Assembly: GCF_049723905.1 (NCBI RefSeq) | Contig: NZ_JBJKFD010000001.1 | Span: 1,550,001 to 1,614,000 of the forward strand | Reading direction: 5' to 3' | Source of the DNA: G963665185 sp049723905 | Lineage (GTDB): Bacteria; Desulfobacterota; Desulfovibrionia; Desulfovibrionales; Desulfovibrionaceae | Length of the DNA: 64,000 nucleotides | Shown: positions 42,774 to 50,380 of the stretch, in pieces | Numbering within the stretch: position 1 is the first letter of the stretch | Layout: each line of letters begins with the position of its first letter | Notes under the pieces: generated by a model | What the model was told of the DNA's origin: nothing | The model's input: the letters and a program-made list of their open reading frames with translations, nothing else | The model's database searches: none | Made by a program: the position numbers and the translations under genes

Positions 42774-45479
42774 ATGCAGATCGTGAACAAAATACTCCAG
42801 AACCTTCATTACACGGCACGAGCCGCAGCGACGATCCTTTCGCTGATCGCCATGTTATGCATTTGTCCACAGACATCCTGTGGCAAGGATGACACCCCCC
42901 GTCCCCTTACCGTAGTGGGCTGTGCGCATGCGGGCCATTTTTGCAAGCTGAACGAAAACGGCACGCCCGAAGGCCTGCTGGTGGATTTCTGGAAGTTGTG
43001 GAGCCAGAAGACCGGCATCCCGGTGCATGTGCAACTGACCGATTGGGAACAGGCCCGCCGCATGGTCTACTCCGGAGAGGCCGATGTGCTCTTTCCCGCC
43101 TTTAAAAATCCCCGGCTTCTGGACAGTTTCGACTTTTCCTCCCCACTCTACTCGTTTCCCGCATATATTTTCGCAGCCAAAGACCTCTCCGGCGTTCACG
43201 ACATGGGAGACCTGAAAGGACTGCGCGTGGGTGTGGTCAAAGATTCCATTTTCGGCCCCCTGGTAACGCGCGAAGCCCCGTTTGGCACAACCGTCATCAA
43301 TTACCCGGATAGCGAAGCCCTGATCAAGGCCGCAATACTGGGAGAAATACACGCCTTTATCGACCTCATGCCCATAGCCAAACGCTATCTTGTCACGCTG
43401 GGGGCGCAGGACGACTTCGTCTATTCCCCGTCGCCCGTGGGCAGCTTTACGGTGCATGCGGCAGTAAAAAAAGGAAACCGGGAAATTTTGCAGCAAATCA
43501 ATTCCGGTCTGTCCCAAATCGGTTCCCGGGAACGGGAAGAGCTGCTCTCCCAATGGGAAGGCAGCCGCATTTTAGGAATTCCGGTTAGCTGGAAGACCCT
43601 GGCCCTGGGGCTGGGTGCCCTGGGCATTCTCCTTGCCGCCGCCTTTGTCTGCTCGTGGCACATGCGCCGCAAGGTTGGCAAGGCCACCCAACGGCTGATT
43701 GCTGCCAACGAAATATTGCACAAGGAAATTCTGGAACGGGAAAAGGCCGAGGAAGAACTGCTGAAACGCGAAAAGCATCAGGAGCAATTTTTCATGAGTT
43801 CCCCCATGGGCATTGCCATGCAAAATGCCAAGGGCGAACTGATCGCGGTCAACCCGGCATTCGAACGCATCTTCGGCTTCAGCACGGAAGACATCCGCAC
43901 GGGCAATGCCCTGAAAGTCATCATCCCGGAAATTTCCTCAGACGAATCCGAACGGCAGCAGGCAGACTTGCTGCAAGGGAAACGTATCGACCAAGAAGGT
44001 CTGCGCCGCCGCAGTGACGGCTTTCTCATCAATGTGCATATCTGCGGTTTTCCCATCGTCATCAACAACGAAGTCCAGGGCTATTACCGCATCTACCAGG
44101 ACATAACCAGCCGCAAGAATGCGGAAAGACAACTCATGCACCAGGCCTTTCACGACAGTCTCACAGGCCTGCCCAACCGCACGTTGTTCATGGACCGGCT
44201 GGAACACGCCATGACCCGGCATCAACGCAACTGCCAAAAGCCGTTTGCCGTACTCTTTCTGGACCTGGACCGCTTCAAGGTCATCAACGACAGTCTGGGC
44301 CATGAAGCAGGAGACAAACTCATTCTGCAAATTTCCGAGCGGCTGGCAATATGCACAAGAAAATCCGACACCTTGGCCCGCATAGGAGGCGACGAGTTCG
44401 CCGTTCTTCTGGAAGACCTGCAGGATATTTCCATGGCAGAGCAGGTGGCGCAGCGCATACTGGCCCAGGTCTCGGCGCCCATGGTCATTGACGAACACGA
44501 ACTGCATACCTCGGCCAGCATCGGCATCGTGGTCGGCACCGACGACAGGCTCCAGCCGGAAAACGTCCTGCGCGACGCCGACATAGCCATGTACAATGCC
44601 AAGGATGCCGGACGCGGGGTCTATCGCTTTTTCGACAAATCCATGCGCCTGCAGGCCACGGAGACAATGCAGCTGGAAAACGACCTGCGGCGGGCCATCG
44701 AACGCAATGAATTCGAGCTGCACTATCAGCCCATCATAAATATAAATACCGGCCAGGTTTCTTCGCTGGAGGCTCTCATCCGCTGGAACCACCCGGAACG
44801 GGGCATGGTCTACCCGGACGGTTTTCTCCAGCTGGCCGAGGAAACCGGGCTCATCATTCCCATGTCCATGATCACGGTACGGACAGCCATGCGCCAGCTC
44901 AGCCAATGGCAGAGCAAGGGCCTCACTCCTGCGGACATGTCGGTCAGCATCAATCTCTCGGCCTCCCAGTTCCTGCAGCCGCAACTCCCCGACGCCATAG
45001 AACACGCGGCCAGGGAGTTCAACATCCAGCCCTCCAGCATCCATGTGGAGATTACCGAAAGCGCCATGCTGCAATGCACGGAAATGGCCAAACGCATCAT
45101 CAACGATCTCCGCCGCATGGGTACTTCCATCGTCATGGACGACTTTGGAACAGGCTACTCCTCCCTGAGCTACCTGCACCAGTTTCCCGTGGACAAACTG
45201 AAAATAGACCGCTCCTTCATCATGGGCATGGAAGACGACGACCCGGAATCCTGTGAAATAGCCAAAACCATTGTCCTGCTTGGCCACAACCTGGGCATGG
45301 AAGTGGTGGCCGAAGGCGTGGAAATGGAACACCACATGAACACCCTGCGGCAGATGAACTGCGACTACGCCCAAGGCTACCTTATTGCCAAGCCCTTGCC
45401 CGCTTCCAAGGTGGATAGCTTTCTGGCCTCCTGCCCAGTGCAACAACCTGCCACACAGACCACTGCCTGGGCCTCCTGA
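42774..45479 (+). CDS. Periplasmic-sensor GGDEF-EAL protein (SBP3-PAS-GGDEF-EAL)
   Basis: Membrane cyclic-di-GMP enzyme of 901 residues. After a signal anchor there is a periplasmic solute-binding domain of the SBP_bac_3 type (about 40-265: PEGLLVDFWKLWSQKTGI, DVLFPAFKNP, LKGLRVGVVKDS). A transmembrane helix (272-292), coiled coil, PAS domain (about 335-445), GGDEF and EAL follow. The GGDEF motif is intact (IGGDEFAVLL near 538) with an RxxD inhibitory site five residues before (RKSD). The EAL motif (EALIRW near 666) and DDFGTGYSSLSYL are intact, so synthesis and hydrolysis are both possible. The sensor domain implies control by an external small molecule. The PhnD-like gene starts 14 bases downstream. 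Confidence 0.92.
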   Translation: MQIVNKILQNLHYTARAAATILSLIAMLCICPQTSCGKDDTPRPLTVVGCAHAGHFCKLNENGTPEGLLVDFWKLWSQKTGIPVHVQLTDWEQARRMVYSGEADVLFPAFKNPRLLDSFDFSSPLYSFPAYIFAAKDLSGVHDMGDLKGLRVGVVKDSIFGPLVTREAPFGTTVINYPDSEALIKAAILGEIHAFIDLMPIAKRYLVTLGAQDDFVYSPSPVGSFTVHAAVKKGNREILQQINSGLSQIGSREREELLSQWEGSRILGIPVSWKTLALGLGALGILLAAAFVCSWHMRRKVGKATQRLIAANEILHKEILEREKAEEELLKREKHQEQFFMSSPMGIAMQNAKGELIAVNPAFERIFGFSTEDIRTGNALKVIIPEISSDESERQQADLLQGKRIDQEGLRRRSDGFLINVHICGFPIVINNEVQGYYRIYQDITSRKNAERQLMHQAFHDSLTGLPNRTLFMDRLEHAMTRHQRNCQKPFAVLFLDLDRFKVINDSLGHEAGDKLILQISERLAICTRKSDTLARIGGDEFAVLLEDLQDISMAEQVAQRILAQVSAPMVIDEHELHTSASIGIVVGTDDRLQPENVLRDADIAMYNAKDAGRGVYRFFDKSMRLQATETMQLENDLRRAIERNEFELHYQPIININTGQVSSLEALIRWNHPERGMVYPDGFLQLAEETGLIIPMSMITVRTAMRQLSQWQSKGLTPADMSVSINLSASQFLQPQLPDAIEHAAREFNIQPSSIHVEITESAMLQCTEMAKRIINDLRRMGTSIVMDDFGTGYSSLSYLHQFPVDKLKIDRSFIMGMEDDDPESCEIAKTIVLLGHNLGMEVVAEGVEMEHHMNTLRQMNCDYAQGYLIAKPLPASKVDSFLASCPVQQPATQTTAWAS

Positions 45480-45493
45480 TTCGGTCGATCCCC

Positions 45494-46435
45494 ATGCTCT
45501 CCATACCCCGCATGTCCCCAATGACCCAACTGTTCAACCGTTTTCCCGGAATATTGTTCTTCTGCCTGTCCTTTCTGCTGGCAGCAGCAACATCGGCGTC
45601 TGCGGCGTCTTTGGCATCTGGCACTCAACCGCTCCGTTTTGCCGTAAGCGACATCCTGGGGCTGGAGCAGGTCCGAAACGAATGGGGGGCTTTTGCCGAC
45701 AAACTGACCGTAATATCGGGAATAGAGATGCAATTCGTCCCCATGCGCGGACGCGATGACGCCTTTCTCGCCCTATCGCAAAAACGGGTGGATCTGGTTC
45801 TGGCCGGTCCCGCAGAATACGTGGCCATCCGCAACAAGACCCAGGCCATTCCCGTGGCCGGTTTTTCGCGCCCGGACTATTATTCGATCATCGTAGGGCT
45901 GAAAAAAGGCCCGGCGCAAACCCTGGCCGATCTGGCGGGGAAAACCGTTGCCCTGGGATCGGTCGGTTCCACCTCGGCTCATCTCGCCCCCATGCAGGTG
46001 CTGGCCGATAACGGGCTGGACCCGTTGCGCGATGTGCGCATCATCCATGTGGACAAACTGGAAGCCTCGCTCGCTTCATTGTCCCTCGGCAAAATCACCG
46101 CCACAGCCATGAGCTGGAAGGATTTTCAACGCCTGAGCAAAACATTGCCCTCTCCGGACCAGTACCGAATTCTGGGGAAAAGCCCCATTCTGCCGGGGGA
46201 TGTCCTCATGGCCGGTCCCCATGTGTCCGGGCAAAACCTGCTGCAACTGCACAAGGCCTTTCGCGACCACGAAGCAGAGCTTGTACAGGCCATCATTTCC
46301 GTCGAGGCCAACGCAAAGTACAAGGGAATGCACTTCCTCGTTGCCCCGGACGACACGCAATACGACTCTATCCGCCGCATGTATTCCACGGCGGGATTTC
46401 CAGGATTCGACTCTCGCCCCAAGCCGGCCAAATAA
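45494..46435 (+). CDS. PhnD-like phosphate/phosphonate-type periplasmic binding protein
   Basis: Exported type-2 binding protein of 313 residues. The signal peptide (FPGILFFCLSFLLAAATSASA) is followed by a PhnD/TAXI-like fold: LRFAVSDILGLEQV, RVDLVLAGPAEYVAI, LADLAGKTVALGSVGSTSAHL. No permease or ATPase gene is near, so it probably does not serve a local transporter. It lies 14 bases after the GGDEF-EAL gene and may deliver a ligand to that sensor (inference). The last 220 bases are duplicated in damaged form at 60513-60733. The start is uncertain among ATG 45494, 45512 and 45521; none has a clear ribosome site. Confidence 0.85.
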   Translation: MLSIPRMSPMTQLFNRFPGILFFCLSFLLAAATSASAASLASGTQPLRFAVSDILGLEQVRNEWGAFADKLTVISGIEMQFVPMRGRDDAFLALSQKRVDLVLAGPAEYVAIRNKTQAIPVAGFSRPDYYSIIVGLKKGPAQTLADLAGKTVALGSVGSTSAHLAPMQVLADNGLDPLRDVRIIHVDKLEASLASLSLGKITATAMSWKDFQRLSKTLPSPDQYRILGKSPILPGDVLMAGPHVSGQNLLQLHKAFRDHEAELVQAIISVEANAKYKGMHFLVAPDDTQYDSIRRMYSTAGFPGFDSRPKPAK

Positions 46436-46784
46436 AAATGGGCGGTCCCCAAACGTTCTGAAGAAAGCAAGACCTACGGCTACCAGTTCTCCACGACATG
46501 CAACGCCCCGGTTGCGGAGCTCAGTATGAACAGCCTGACCTTGCCGTCTGCCCGAACCGCCACGGGATGGGTACTGGAACCGGTCACGCGGCGCACTCAC
46601 CATTGTCGGAAATGGCCGTTAGCCCGCCATTCCATAGGCCGGAACAAGCAGCTTGCGTCCATACACCCCAAGGCCGGATCGTTCCGCCATTCCGCTGAGT
46701 ATGGCAACCGCCTTTCGCCTTTTTCAAAAAAACATCAGGTCATGTCCCCAAGAACTTTTGCGGCACAGCACGGCCAGACCGCAC
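46217..46784 (+). repeat. Left direct repeat flanking the catabolic island
   Basis: About 570 bases align clearly with 60513-61118 in the same orientation, at what I judge by eye to be about four-fifths identity with several small gaps. The segment covers the 3' end of the PhnD-like gene, the short gap with the shared AAAAATGGGCGG, and the 3' part of the NHL/SMP-30-like gene. Similarity begins at CCCCATGTGTCCGG (46217) and stops abruptly after GCACGGCCAGACCGC (46784). Confidence 0.88.
46480..46784 (-). pseudogene. 3' fragment of an NHL/SMP-30-like gene
   Basis: Damaged C-terminal third of the gene that is intact at 60806-61663. Read on the minus strand from 46784 it gives AVLCRKS, then a stop and frame changes, then recognisable YGRKLLVPAYG-type sequence, ending at a TAG matching the natural stop position. 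The 5' two thirds are missing; the break at 46784 is where similarity to the right copy ends. Confidence 0.8.
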
Positions 46785-47218
46785 TTCATGCGTTTCTCCA
46801 GGGGGGACAGAATCTGGTCGTGGGCGGAGCCAAGCATGTCCAGCATGAGGTGCATCTCCTTCCACCCTGCCTGCAACCCCACATGATCCGGCCGACCGAA
46901 ATGTCATAAAACTCCGTATAAGGACGGCCCACCGTGAGTTCCCGCACTGGGAGCACAGGCTGACGTCCTGCCCGCTCTCCCGCCCCACACCGCGCGGACG
47001 CACTCCGCGTCATAAGATTCTTCCCTATTGATGACGTTCTTTGCTTTATCCAAACTTGCCTTGTGTTTTCCAGTTAAACCGGCTGCTGACATGCCTCCTT
47101 TATGTTCTGCTCCTGTGTGGGCCTTCGCTTTCGGCTCGATGGCGGATAAGCCGCCCCCCACTCTCGCCCTTGTCCCGGGTTTTGAAAAGAAAGCCCTGAC
47201 AAAATTCGTCTTCCCCCC
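46785..47218 (-). pseudogene. Frameshifted remnant of an unrecognised gene at the island edge
   Basis: The minus-strand reading looks like decayed coding sequence. One frame gives VRELTVGRPYTEFYDISVGR, and after a shift another gives PDHVGLQAGWKEMHLMLDML and SAHDQILSPLEKRMK up to the breakpoint at 46784. Further upstream an ATG at about 47094 begins MSAAGLTGKHKASLDKAKNV in yet another frame. I do not recognise the family. It could be part of the DNA that arrived with the island. No transposase motif is visible. Confidence 0.4.
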
Positions 47219-47277
47219 TTGACACCAAAAATCGTTCAGTTTAGAACTAAATCCAAACTGGGGTACAGTATACTGTG
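47219..47277 (+). promoter_or_regulatory. Left island promoter with palindromic operator
   Basis: TTGACA at 47219, a 17-base spacer and TAGAAC at 47242 form a promoter. It is followed by AAACTGGGGT and the perfect palindrome ACAGTATACTGT at 47265-47276, which would lie just downstream of the transcription start. A matching module in the opposite direction lies at 60095-60149. The GTATAC core is typical of operators for FadR/UxuR-type GntR repressors, and the island encodes such a regulator; the pairing is inference. Confidence 0.75.
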
Positions 47278-47300
47278 CTTCAAAAACAAACGGCATAAGG

Positions 47301-47348
47301 TCCTGATTTAGCAATGTCTAAAGCCAGATGTGGCGAAGCGCATCAGGA
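47301..47348 (+). promoter_or_regulatory. Possible structured leader RNA (three-way junction)
   Basis: A closing stem TCCTGAT/ATCAGGA (47301-47307 with 47342-47348) encloses two adjacent hairpins: TTTAG/CTAAA (47307-47322) and GCCA/TGGC (47323-47334). It lies in the predicted 5' leader, about 50 bases after the promoter and 140 bases before the first gene. The stems are short and could be chance. I do not recognise a known riboswitch. Confidence 0.35.
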
Positions 47349-47383
47349 AGGGGCGATCTCGGCGGATTTATAAGCAATTCTCT

Positions 47384-47398
47384 GGGGTACAGTATCCC
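47384..47398 (+). promoter_or_regulatory. Second copy of the island operator
   Basis: GGGGTACAGTATCCC repeats the GGGGTACAGTAT half of the operator at 47261-47272 and forms its own near-palindrome (GGGTACAGTATCCC). It lies 124 bases downstream of the first operator and about 90 bases before the first structural gene, so repression could involve looping or a second promoter. Confidence 0.5.
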
Positions 47399-47491
47399 AT
47401 AAATGATACCACCCGGAGAATACCTTAAAAATCCCAGGATGATCGGCGTTTTCCAGAGGATATGTGCAAACCCCAATTATGGAGGCAGCTC

Positions 47492-48031
47492 TTGAAACAG
47501 ATAAAGCTCTACGGAATAGGTGGCCAAGGTGTGGTCACGGCCGCAAAGATCATTGCGGAAGCCGTGGCGATCGAGGAGGGGCAGTATGCTCAGGCTGTTC
47601 CCGCCTACGGACATGAACGCCGCGGCGCCCCCGTTTATTCGGACGTGATGCTCAGCGACAAGCCCATCAAGCTCAAATCTTTTGTCTATACCCCGGACTA
47701 TGTTGTCATCTTCGACATGTCTGTTCTGGAAAAGGGCGTCGACGTAATGAAGGGAGTCACTCCCGAAACCATCTTCATCATCAATGAAGAGTGTGTCGAT
47801 CCCTCCCATCCCTTCCACGATCACAAGACCTATTACGTCGGTGCCCGCCGCATCGCAGTAGACGTCATCAAGCGGGACATTCCCAACTCCTCCATGTGCG
47901 GAGCAATGGCTGGTGCAGGACTGGTCGGCATCGAAGCGACAAAGACCGTCATTAAGAGAAAATTCAAAAAAGCAGGTGAAATCAATGCCGCAGCAGCTCA
48001 GCAAGCGTGCGATGAACTTCGCAGCAACTAG
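47492..48031 (+). CDS. 2-oxoacid:ferredoxin oxidoreductase, gamma subunit
   Basis: A 179-residue subunit of a four-subunit 2-oxoacid:acceptor oxidoreductase. It begins KQIKLYGIGGQGVVTAAKIIAE, the family's GxGGQG motif, followed by PAYGHERRGAPVYSDV. I place the start at TTG 47492, because GGAGG lies five bases upstream and the family starts at this point; the ATG at 47462 adds ten residues without support. With delta, alpha and beta it makes the full TPP- and iron-sulfur-dependent enzyme that converts a 2-oxoacid, CoA and ferredoxin to acyl-CoA, CO2 and reduced ferredoxin. Confidence 0.9.
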   Translation: MKQIKLYGIGGQGVVTAAKIIAEAVAIEEGQYAQAVPAYGHERRGAPVYSDVMLSDKPIKLKSFVYTPDYVVIFDMSVLEKGVDVMKGVTPETIFIINEECVDPSHPFHDHKTYYVGARRIAVDVIKRDIPNSSMCGAMAGAGLVGIEATKTVIKRKFKKAGEINAAAAQQACDELRSN

Positions 48032-48311
48032 CGGGAAAAGGGCCCTGAAGGGGCCGGTCGCAACGGTGTTCATGGCAGCGAATACGGGCAGTTGGAGGCT
48101 GGAACGTCCGGTCATCAACAGCGAGGAATGCATCTATTGCGGAACATGCCAGAAGTTCTGCCCGACAGACGTCATCACGGTGACCAAGGCGGAAGACGAT
48201 TCCAGCGTCGTTATTGATTTCGATTACTGCAAGGGTTGCGGAATCTGCGCGAATCGGTGTCCCAAAAAGTGCATCACCATGGTGCCGGAAGAAGGAGTCT
48301 GCAAATCATGA
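47985..48311 (+). CDS. 2-oxoacid:ferredoxin oxidoreductase, delta (ferredoxin) subunit
   Basis: A 108-residue ferredoxin-like subunit with two [4Fe-4S] motifs: CIYCGTCQKFCP and CKGCGICANRCP. It carries electrons from the TPP site to ferredoxin. The chosen start (ATG 47985, AGGTG upstream) lies inside the gamma gene, a 47-base overlap; an ATG at 48012 is an alternative. Its stop overlaps the alpha ATG by four bases. Gene order gamma-delta-alpha-beta matches archaeal and clostridial POR/VOR-type enzymes. Confidence 0.92.
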   Translation: MPQQLSKRAMNFAATSGKRALKGPVATVFMAANTGSWRLERPVINSEECIYCGTCQKFCPTDVITVTKAEDDSSVVIDFDYCKGCGICANRCPKKCITMVPEEGVCKS

Positions 48312-49504
48312 AAAGAGTGATGCTCGACGGCAACGGGGCTGCCACCGAGGGAATGCGCCTGGCACGGATTCGAGTGGTCTCGGCCTATCCGATCACCCCT
48401 CAAAGCCCGATTTCCGAAAAATTGGCTGATTATGTCACCGACGGCACCTTGGACGCAAAGTACATCCGCGTGGAATCCGAACACTCGGCCATGTCCTGCG
48501 CCATTGGTGCGCAACTTACCGGCGTCCGCGCCGGGACAGCCACGGCCTCTGTCGGCCTTGCCCTGATGCACGAAGTGCTGGGCGTTGCCGCCGGCTGCCG
48601 CGTGCCCATCGTCATGCCCGTGGTCAACCGCTCTCTGGTCAGTCCCTGGAGCCTGTGGTGCGACCATCAGGACGCCATGGCCGAACGCGACGGCGGCTGG
48701 ATGCAGTTCTATGCCGAGTCCGCCCAGGAAGTTCTCGACCTCATTCTGATCTCCTACAAGCTGGCGGAAAAGAGCGACGTTCTTCTGCCCGCAATGGTTT
48801 GTCTGGACGGGTTCTTCCTCTCCCATATGCCGGACGCCGTTCACGTCCCCGCCCAGGAAGACGTGGACAAATTTCTGCCTGCCTACAAGAACACCAACCT
48901 GAAGCTGGATCCCGACGACCCCATGTTCATCAATGATCTGACCGGGTCCAACGAGTTCATGGAAATGCGTTTCCAACAGGCGGTGGCCTTTGATTACGCC
49001 CAGGAACTCATGCCTGGCGTCATGGCCGAGTTCGAAGAGGCCTTCGGCCGCAAGTACAGCATGGTCGAGGCGTATGAATGCGAAGACGCCGAGGCGATTC
49101 TGATCTCTCTCGGCTCCATGTCCGGCACAATCAAGCACACCGTGGACATGATGCGCGAGCAGGGCCGCAAGGTCGGCATGCTCAAAATAACTTCGTTCCG
49201 TCCCTTCCCGGCTGATGCCATCCGCAAACTTGTCGGCCACGTACCGCACATCGGCGTCATCGACAGAAGCGCCAGCCTTGGCTCCGAAAACGGGCCGGTA
49301 TGCAACGAAGTCCGCAGTGCATTGCAGACCTTGGACAACGGCCCTGAAATCCAGGGATTTGTCGCAGGCCTGGGTGGACGCGACGTGCCGCCCACAACCA
49401 TCGTGGAAGCTTTCGACACGTTGCTCAACGACAAGACCGTCACAGCCGCCAAGTGGCTGGATGTTCAGGATAATGCCTTAGGGTTAAGGGAGGTCGACGC
49501 GTAA
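48308..49504 (+). CDS. 2-oxoacid:ferredoxin oxidoreductase, alpha subunit
   Basis: A 398-residue subunit with the N-terminal pyrimidine-binding domain (SAYPITPQSPISEKLADY, VESEHSAMSCAIGA) and the transketolase-C-like domain (ISLGSMSGTIKHTVD, GMLKITSFRPFPADAIRKL). Late motif DRSASLGSENGPV is typical. The SAYPITPQSPISE segment and an independent ferredoxin subunit place it with pyruvate/branched-chain 2-oxoacid enzymes; substrate choice among these cannot be read reliably. It is coupled to delta and beta by overlapping start and stop codons. Confidence 0.93.
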   Translation: MKRVMLDGNGAATEGMRLARIRVVSAYPITPQSPISEKLADYVTDGTLDAKYIRVESEHSAMSCAIGAQLTGVRAGTATASVGLALMHEVLGVAAGCRVPIVMPVVNRSLVSPWSLWCDHQDAMAERDGGWMQFYAESAQEVLDLILISYKLAEKSDVLLPAMVCLDGFFLSHMPDAVHVPAQEDVDKFLPAYKNTNLKLDPDDPMFINDLTGSNEFMEMRFQQAVAFDYAQELMPGVMAEFEEAFGRKYSMVEAYECEDAEAILISLGSMSGTIKHTVDMMREQGRKVGMLKITSFRPFPADAIRKLVGHVPHIGVIDRSASLGSENGPVCNEVRSALQTLDNGPEIQGFVAGLGGRDVPPTTIVEAFDTLLNDKTVTAAKWLDVQDNALGLREVDA

Positions 49505-50379
49505 TGCTTGAGATGAAATCAACAAGCCGTGGTTTGATCGCGCATGGCGTGAGCGCCTGTGCCGGCTGTGGCCTTGAGCTCGGGGCCCGCTATATTTTGG
49601 AGGCTCTCGGAGAAAATTCCACGCTGGTCATCCCCCCCGGATGCGCCGCACTGTTCTCCGGCTACGGCAAGGAAACCGTGACCAAGATTCCGGGGTTCCA
49701 GGGCAACCTGGAAAACACCGCGGCCTATGCCGCGGGGATCAAGGCCGGTTACGAGATGCAGGGCCGCCATGACATCACCGTCATGGGCATGGCTGGAGAC
49801 GGCGCCACCGTCGATATCGGCCTCCAGTCCCTGTCCGGCGCTCTGGAACGCGGAGATAAGATCCTGTATGTCTGTTACGACAACGAGGCGTACATGAACA
49901 CCGGCGTCCAGGGAAGCGCTTCCACGCCCTCCTACGCCTGGACCACGACGACCCCGGGCGGCAAACAGGGTTACCGGAAAAACCTCGCCAAGATCGTTGA
50001 CGCCCACCGTATCCCCTATCTGGCCACCGCTTCCATCGGCTTCATCGAAGACTTCCGCAAGAAGCTCGCCAAAGCCAAAGAGGCCACCAAGACCGGACCG
50101 GCCTTCATTCATCTGTTCGCTCCCTGTCCCACCGGCTGGAGAAGCCGTCCCGACACTTCGGTGGAAATAGCCCAACTGGCCGTGAGCACCCGCTGTTGGC
50201 CTTTGTTTGAAATCGTCGATGGCGTGCTCACGGTCACCAAGGAAGTGAAAAAGCCCAAACCGCTCCGTGACTACTTCAAGCTGCAAGGCCGGTTCAAGGA
50301 TATCACCGACGAACAGGTGGAAGCCGTGCGCCAGGAAGTCGACGCCGCCTACGACCGGCTGATGGAAGGAAGAGTCTAG
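49504..50379 (+). CDS. 2-oxoacid:ferredoxin oxidoreductase, beta (TPP-binding) subunit
   Basis: A 291-residue subunit that binds thiamine diphosphate and an iron-sulfur cluster. CAGCGLELGARY supplies two cluster cysteines, and the metal-TPP motif is GMAGDGATVDIGLQSL, followed by the DNEAYMNTG loop. The substrate-lid stretch GSASTPSYAWTTTTPGGKQ resembles POR/VOR beta subunits, with an aromatic and Thr-rich variation. One base overlaps alpha and one base separates it from the acyl-CoA synthetase, so product acyl-CoA and its consuming enzyme are made together. Confidence 0.93.
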   Translation: MLEMKSTSRGLIAHGVSACAGCGLELGARYILEALGENSTLVIPPGCAALFSGYGKETVTKIPGFQGNLENTAAYAAGIKAGYEMQGRHDITVMGMAGDGATVDIGLQSLSGALERGDKILYVCYDNEAYMNTGVQGSASTPSYAWTTTTPGGKQGYRKNLAKIVDAHRIPYLATASIGFIEDFRKKLAKAKEATKTGPAFIHLFAPCPTGWRSRPDTSVEIAQLAVSTRCWPLFEIVDGVLTVTKEVKKPKPLRDYFKLQGRFKDITDEQVEAVRQEVDAAYDRLMEGRV

Positions 50380-50380
50380 C

